Source: Novipirellula galeiformis (lineage in GTDB: Bacteria > Planctomycetota > Planctomycetia > Pirellulales > Pirellulaceae). Taken from it: DNA of 64,000 nucleotides. The notes under the pieces were generated by a model. That model worked only from the letters and a program-made list of their open reading frames with translations, had not been told where the DNA came from and made no database searches. Location: NCBI RefSeq assembly GCF_007860095.1, contig NZ_SJPT01000004.1, forward strand, positions 95,160-159,159. Direction: 5' to 3'. A program made the position numbers and the translations under genes. Shown in pieces: positions 61,647 through 64,000 of the stretch (its first letter is position 1; the number at the start of each line of letters is the position of its first letter).

Positions 61647-61740
61647 GGCAGAACGCTAGCCGTCACTGGGCGGCGACGGGAAATTAACCATTGTCAAAAC
61701 TCCTGACACGCCGCTCCAGTGCACGGTATTGTTATTCGCA
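61647..61740 (-). other. attC-like recombination site (cassette array)
   Basis: Minus strand: GCGAATAACAATACCGTGCA, then CTGGAGCGGCG; spacer; then CGTCGCCGCCCAGTGACGG and CTAGCGTTCTGCC. Arms CACTGGAGCGGCG and CGCCGCCCAGTG pair except for one unpaired base, a strong attC feature. Confidence 0.62.
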
Positions 61741-61770
61741 TGTGTGCAGCGCGTCGAGAAAGCGGGGAAA

Positions 61771-62622
61771 TCAAAACTGGTAACCGTGCATCCTCAGTAT
61801 GTCTCTAGAATCAGAGAAGTACTTCCAGATTATCGTGAGAACCACCCTGACAGAAGTTGACTTCACATACTGCCGTGTGCGATTCCAAGACGTTTGCACG
61901 GCGACCAAGCGAAAGTACTCGTGAGAGAAGGGCTGGTGAGTCTGTGGCATACCACAGAAATATATCCCACATCCGGAAAGTCCGTTGGGGTCAACCTGGA
62001 CGCCTTCGTCGCTTCTTGTGACGCGATCGTAGGAGTAGAACTCATGATACTCGGGGTTTTCGTTAGCAATCTCAGGGATCTCGTGCTGGTACGGGATAGT
62101 TAAATATTTCCACGTGTTTGCAACCAGTTTATCATTAGCGTCTTTTTGAATCCGAGCTACCGGGTAGCCATAAAGGAGATACAAGCTAGGCGGTCTCTGG
62201 CTGATGTGGTGGGCATCAATTTGATCGAGCCGACAGAAATCGTAGTGACCTTCCAATGACTTCACGGTTTCGTCGCGCAATCGAACGACAGTAAGATCCT
62301 CGCGGGAATCTTTTGTGGTTAAAAAACCAGGGTCTTCAGCGAGTATCAGAGCCGGTTGGATCTTTTCATCTGGAAAAACAGCGTAAGGCGGTTTGCCGGC
62401 CTCGTAGTGCTCACGCATATCGTGCCCCGCAGTTATTAGAAACCGCATGTCTCCGAGCCTCAAGAGAAATCCTGTCCGGATTTCCTGTAGTTTGCCGTTC
62501 TCGTGGTGACTGATTGGCAGCGTAAAAAGACCGATTGAATCTTCTGCCGCGCAGAACACCTTCTTACGGAATGCGTGGAATTCCGATTCGCTGTCATTCG
62601 ATTCGGGTAAAACGATTGGCAT
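61771..62622 (-). CDS. Cassette gene: chymotrypsin-fold serine protease-like protein
   Basis: 283 residues from ATG 62622. The trypsin-type triad can be placed: His in FLITAGHDM (TAGH), Asp in SREDLTVVRLRD, Ser in NGLSGCGIYF (GLSGxG). The beta-rich N-terminal barrel GLFTLPISHHENGKLQEIRT and GFLLRLGDMRF agrees. No signal peptide, so it should act in the cytosol. Such intracellular trypsin-like proteins are common cargo of mobile and defence-related islands; defence is a guess. The gene is a complete cassette between attC-like sites at 62664 and 61647. Confidence 0.72.
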   Translation of the reverse strand: MPIVLPESNDSESEFHAFRKKVFCAAEDSIGLFTLPISHHENGKLQEIRTGFLLRLGDMRFLITAGHDMREHYEAGKPPYAVFPDEKIQPALILAEDPGFLTTKDSREDLTVVRLRDETVKSLEGHYDFCRLDQIDAHHISQRPPSLYLLYGYPVARIQKDANDKLVANTWKYLTIPYQHEIPEIANENPEYHEFYSYDRVTRSDEGVQVDPNGLSGCGIYFCGMPQTHQPFSHEYFRLVAVQTSWNRTRQYVKSTSVRVVLTIIWKYFSDSRDILRMHGYQF

Positions 62623-62663
62623 ATGTTCCAGCTGTCGCGTCGATGAGGTCTGATGCAGTAAGT

Positions 62664-62755
62664 CGAATAACGGCGGCGTTGACCGGGACCGAGCGGACGA
62701 TCAACCATCACCAGAAGACGTTTTCGAGGTCTCCGGTCGAACGCTTGGTTCGCCG
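62664..62755 (-). other. attC-like recombination site (cassette array)
   Basis: Minus strand: a GAACCAAGCGTTCG box near 62745, then GGTGATGGTTGATCGTCCGC, TCGGTCCCGGTCAACGCCGC and CGTTATTCGACTT. The right half shares GGTTGATCGTYCGC and CGTTATYCGACT with the site at 61133. The stop of the neighbouring gene lies inside. Confidence 0.45.
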
Positions 62756-63267
62756 CCTTGGGCATCAAGGTCCATCCTGAGTGTACCGTACACCGAATCA
62801 AAGCTGGATGCCAATGGTTCAGCCATCGCGGGGTCGTCCGCGACAATTGCTCGGTAGCGATCAAGTGCGCGGCGTGCATGAATTATGTCCAAAGGTATGT
62901 TGTCGAAGAACTGCCAACGCCAGAGGCAGCTGCCGGTGCCGGCAGATGCAACCTTGCCATCCAACGTGCAAACGACCGTGTAGTCGTATGAACGTTCAGG
63001 ATCGTAGCCGAAGATGCGGTACCGTCCGTAGTGTTGTTGCCAAAGCGGATCTTGAATCGCCAAAAGTTGTTCTTCGGAGCTTCCGATCTGCAATGTGCTT
63101 GAGCGTAATGCATGCACGACGGGATGTGGCGATGACATCATTGCATCACGGTCGAATTCGGTGTTTGGTCGGTCGACAATCACCGTCTCGCTCGGCGGTT
63201 GGGCGAGATATATGGTGAGGCCGCCAAGGCACGCAATGCCGGCAAGGTAAAACCAACGGGATCTCAT
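62701..63267 (-). CDS. Cassette gene: single-helix exported protein of unknown function
   Basis: 188 residues from ATG 63267. One N-terminal hydrophobic helix (RWFYLAGIACLGGLTIYLAQ) acts as anchor or signal. The rest has LRSSTLQIGSSEEQLLAIQD, WQQHYGRYRIFGYDPERSYD, YTVVCTLDGKVASAGTGSC and a polar C-tail ending SGDG. No family recognised. It is the last cassette gene before the IS110 element; its upstream region lacks a recognisable attC-like site, perhaps removed by that insertion. Confidence 0.65.
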   Translation of the reverse strand: MRSRWFYLAGIACLGGLTIYLAQPPSETVIVDRPNTEFDRDAMMSSPHPVVHALRSSTLQIGSSEEQLLAIQDPLWQQHYGRYRIFGYDPERSYDYTVVCTLDGKVASAGTGSCLWRWQFFDNIPLDIIHARRALDRYRAIVADDPAMAEPLASSFDSVYGTLRMDLDAQGGEPSVRPETSKTSSGDG

Positions 63268-63419
63268 GATTTCAGTCGGCGAAAGAATCCATGTAAGTCC
63301 GAGGTTTGATGGGTGGGAGCCATTCGTTCAAAATGACTGGCGACTCGGACCCGTGATCTCGGCGGCGTGCGGCTGCCGGTCACATTCACTCCACCCACCA
63401 AAACCACGGACATTCAACA

Positions 63420-64000
63420 ATGAAGATTCTCGCATTGGACCTCGGCAAATTCAACTCCGTTGCCTGCTTCTTCAACTCCAAAACCAGAAAATCCAAGTTC
63501 CTCACCACGCCCACCAACCGGGAATCCATCGCCAGTATCTTCAAGGATGCGAAAGCTGACCTCATCGTCATGGAAGCTTGTGCCCCTTCGGGCTGGATCA
63601 ATGACTTGGCTCAAAGTCACGGACTGAAAACACTCGTCTGCAGCACCAACGAGGAAGCTTGGCGGTGGGCCAACGTCTAACGCAAAACCGATCGTGACGA
63701 CGCCTTCAAACTCGCTCGCATGGCTGCCATGGGAGAACTCAAAGCCGTCCACACTCCGTCGCATAAACACCGGGAATTCCGTTCTCTCGTCAAATATCGC
63801 AAGACGCTTGACCGGAGAATTAACAAGACCAAAAACACCATCCGCGCCTGGTTCGTTAACCAAGGCATCACAATCGACGCTGGCGACAAAGCCTGGCACA
63901 CCGGACGTAATCACATCAACTCGTTTCGTAAACCGCTGGCCGAGTGCGACCACGATGAACTCTGGAGAGGAGAGCTCGACATCGAGCTGACCATCCTCGA
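63420..64000 (+). pseudogene. IS110-family transposase with one nonsense codon, 3' end outside window
   Basis: From ATG 63420 the frame reads MKILALDLGKFNSVACFF, then TNRESIASIFKDAKADLIVM and EACAPSGWINDLAQSHGLKT, and reaches TAA at 63678-63680. The same frame then continues with RKTDRDDAFKLARMAAMGEL and TPSHKHREFRSLVKYRKTLD to the right edge. These are DEDD-type catalytic segments of IS110 transposases (LDLGK, MEA, KTDRDDA). In family members the stop position is usually Lys, so AAA to TAA is the likely single change. Two products or suppression are alternatives. The IS ends are not identified. Confidence 0.8.

Noticed and set aside
63414..63953. Minus-strand frame of 179 codons
   Set aside because: Antisense to the IS110 transposase frame, whose catalytic motifs are clear.

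Overview
The window looks like chromosomal DNA of a marine-type planctomycete, most likely family Pirellulaceae (Rhodopirellula/Novipirellula-like). The evidence is gene content: DUF1501 and DUF1549/DUF1553 proteins, c-type-heme/WD40 proteins, a DUF1559 pseudopilin with its lipoprotein partner, Tat-exported Gfo/Idh/MocA oxidoreductases, small membrane proteins carrying NPFAPP/NPYAPP motifs, and families of intergenic palindromic repeats. No rRNA, tRNA or CRISPR array was recognised.

Layout. 1-5.3 kb (minus): a fatty-acyl-AMP ligase/ACP fusion running off the left edge, then pyrD, coaB, a TerB-like protein and a small zinc-ribbon protein. 6.5-15.9 kb (plus): a four-gene surface/periplasmic operon (DUF1501, DUF1549/DUF1553, a beta-rich exported protein, a heme/WD40/coiled-coil protein). 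16-31.4 kb: housekeeping and metabolic genes (PLP homeostasis protein, TIM-barrel protein, PhnP-like hydrolase, DUF485 plus acetate-type symporter, gdhA, ceramidase-like enzyme, HdeD-like and DUF4203-like membrane proteins). 31.6-35 kb (minus): small orphan genes, two with attC-like recombination sites upstream. 35.6-41 kb: a secreted putative cysteine hydrolase and two duplicated Tat-exported oxidoreductases separated by a truncated oxidoreductase copy and an IS110 remnant.

41.7-46 kb holds the most interesting metabolic locus: a Tm-1-like (UPF0261) protein, a sigma-54 activator whose sensor domain is a PEP-hydrolase-family TIM barrel, and, divergently, a stand-alone PEP-hydrolase-family protein preceded by a near-perfect -24/-12 promoter. 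It is followed by a DUF1559/lipoprotein pair, a 1112-residue beta-propeller/di-heme protein and an exported TIM-barrel protein.

53.3-63.3 kb is an array of small orphan genes, all on the minus strand, separated by about 80-95 bp imperfect palindromes that share a common plan. I read it as an integron gene-cassette array without an integrase in view (CALIN-like). Its cargo includes a chymotrypsin-fold protease, an ankyrin protein, a four-helix-bundle protein, several small membrane proteins, a frameshifted metalloprotease-like gene and ORF-poor repeated segments. One site is split by a degenerate group II intron, and a 418-bp tandem repeat and an IS110-type element with one nonsense codon bound the array. 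The attC identification rests on eye alignment only.
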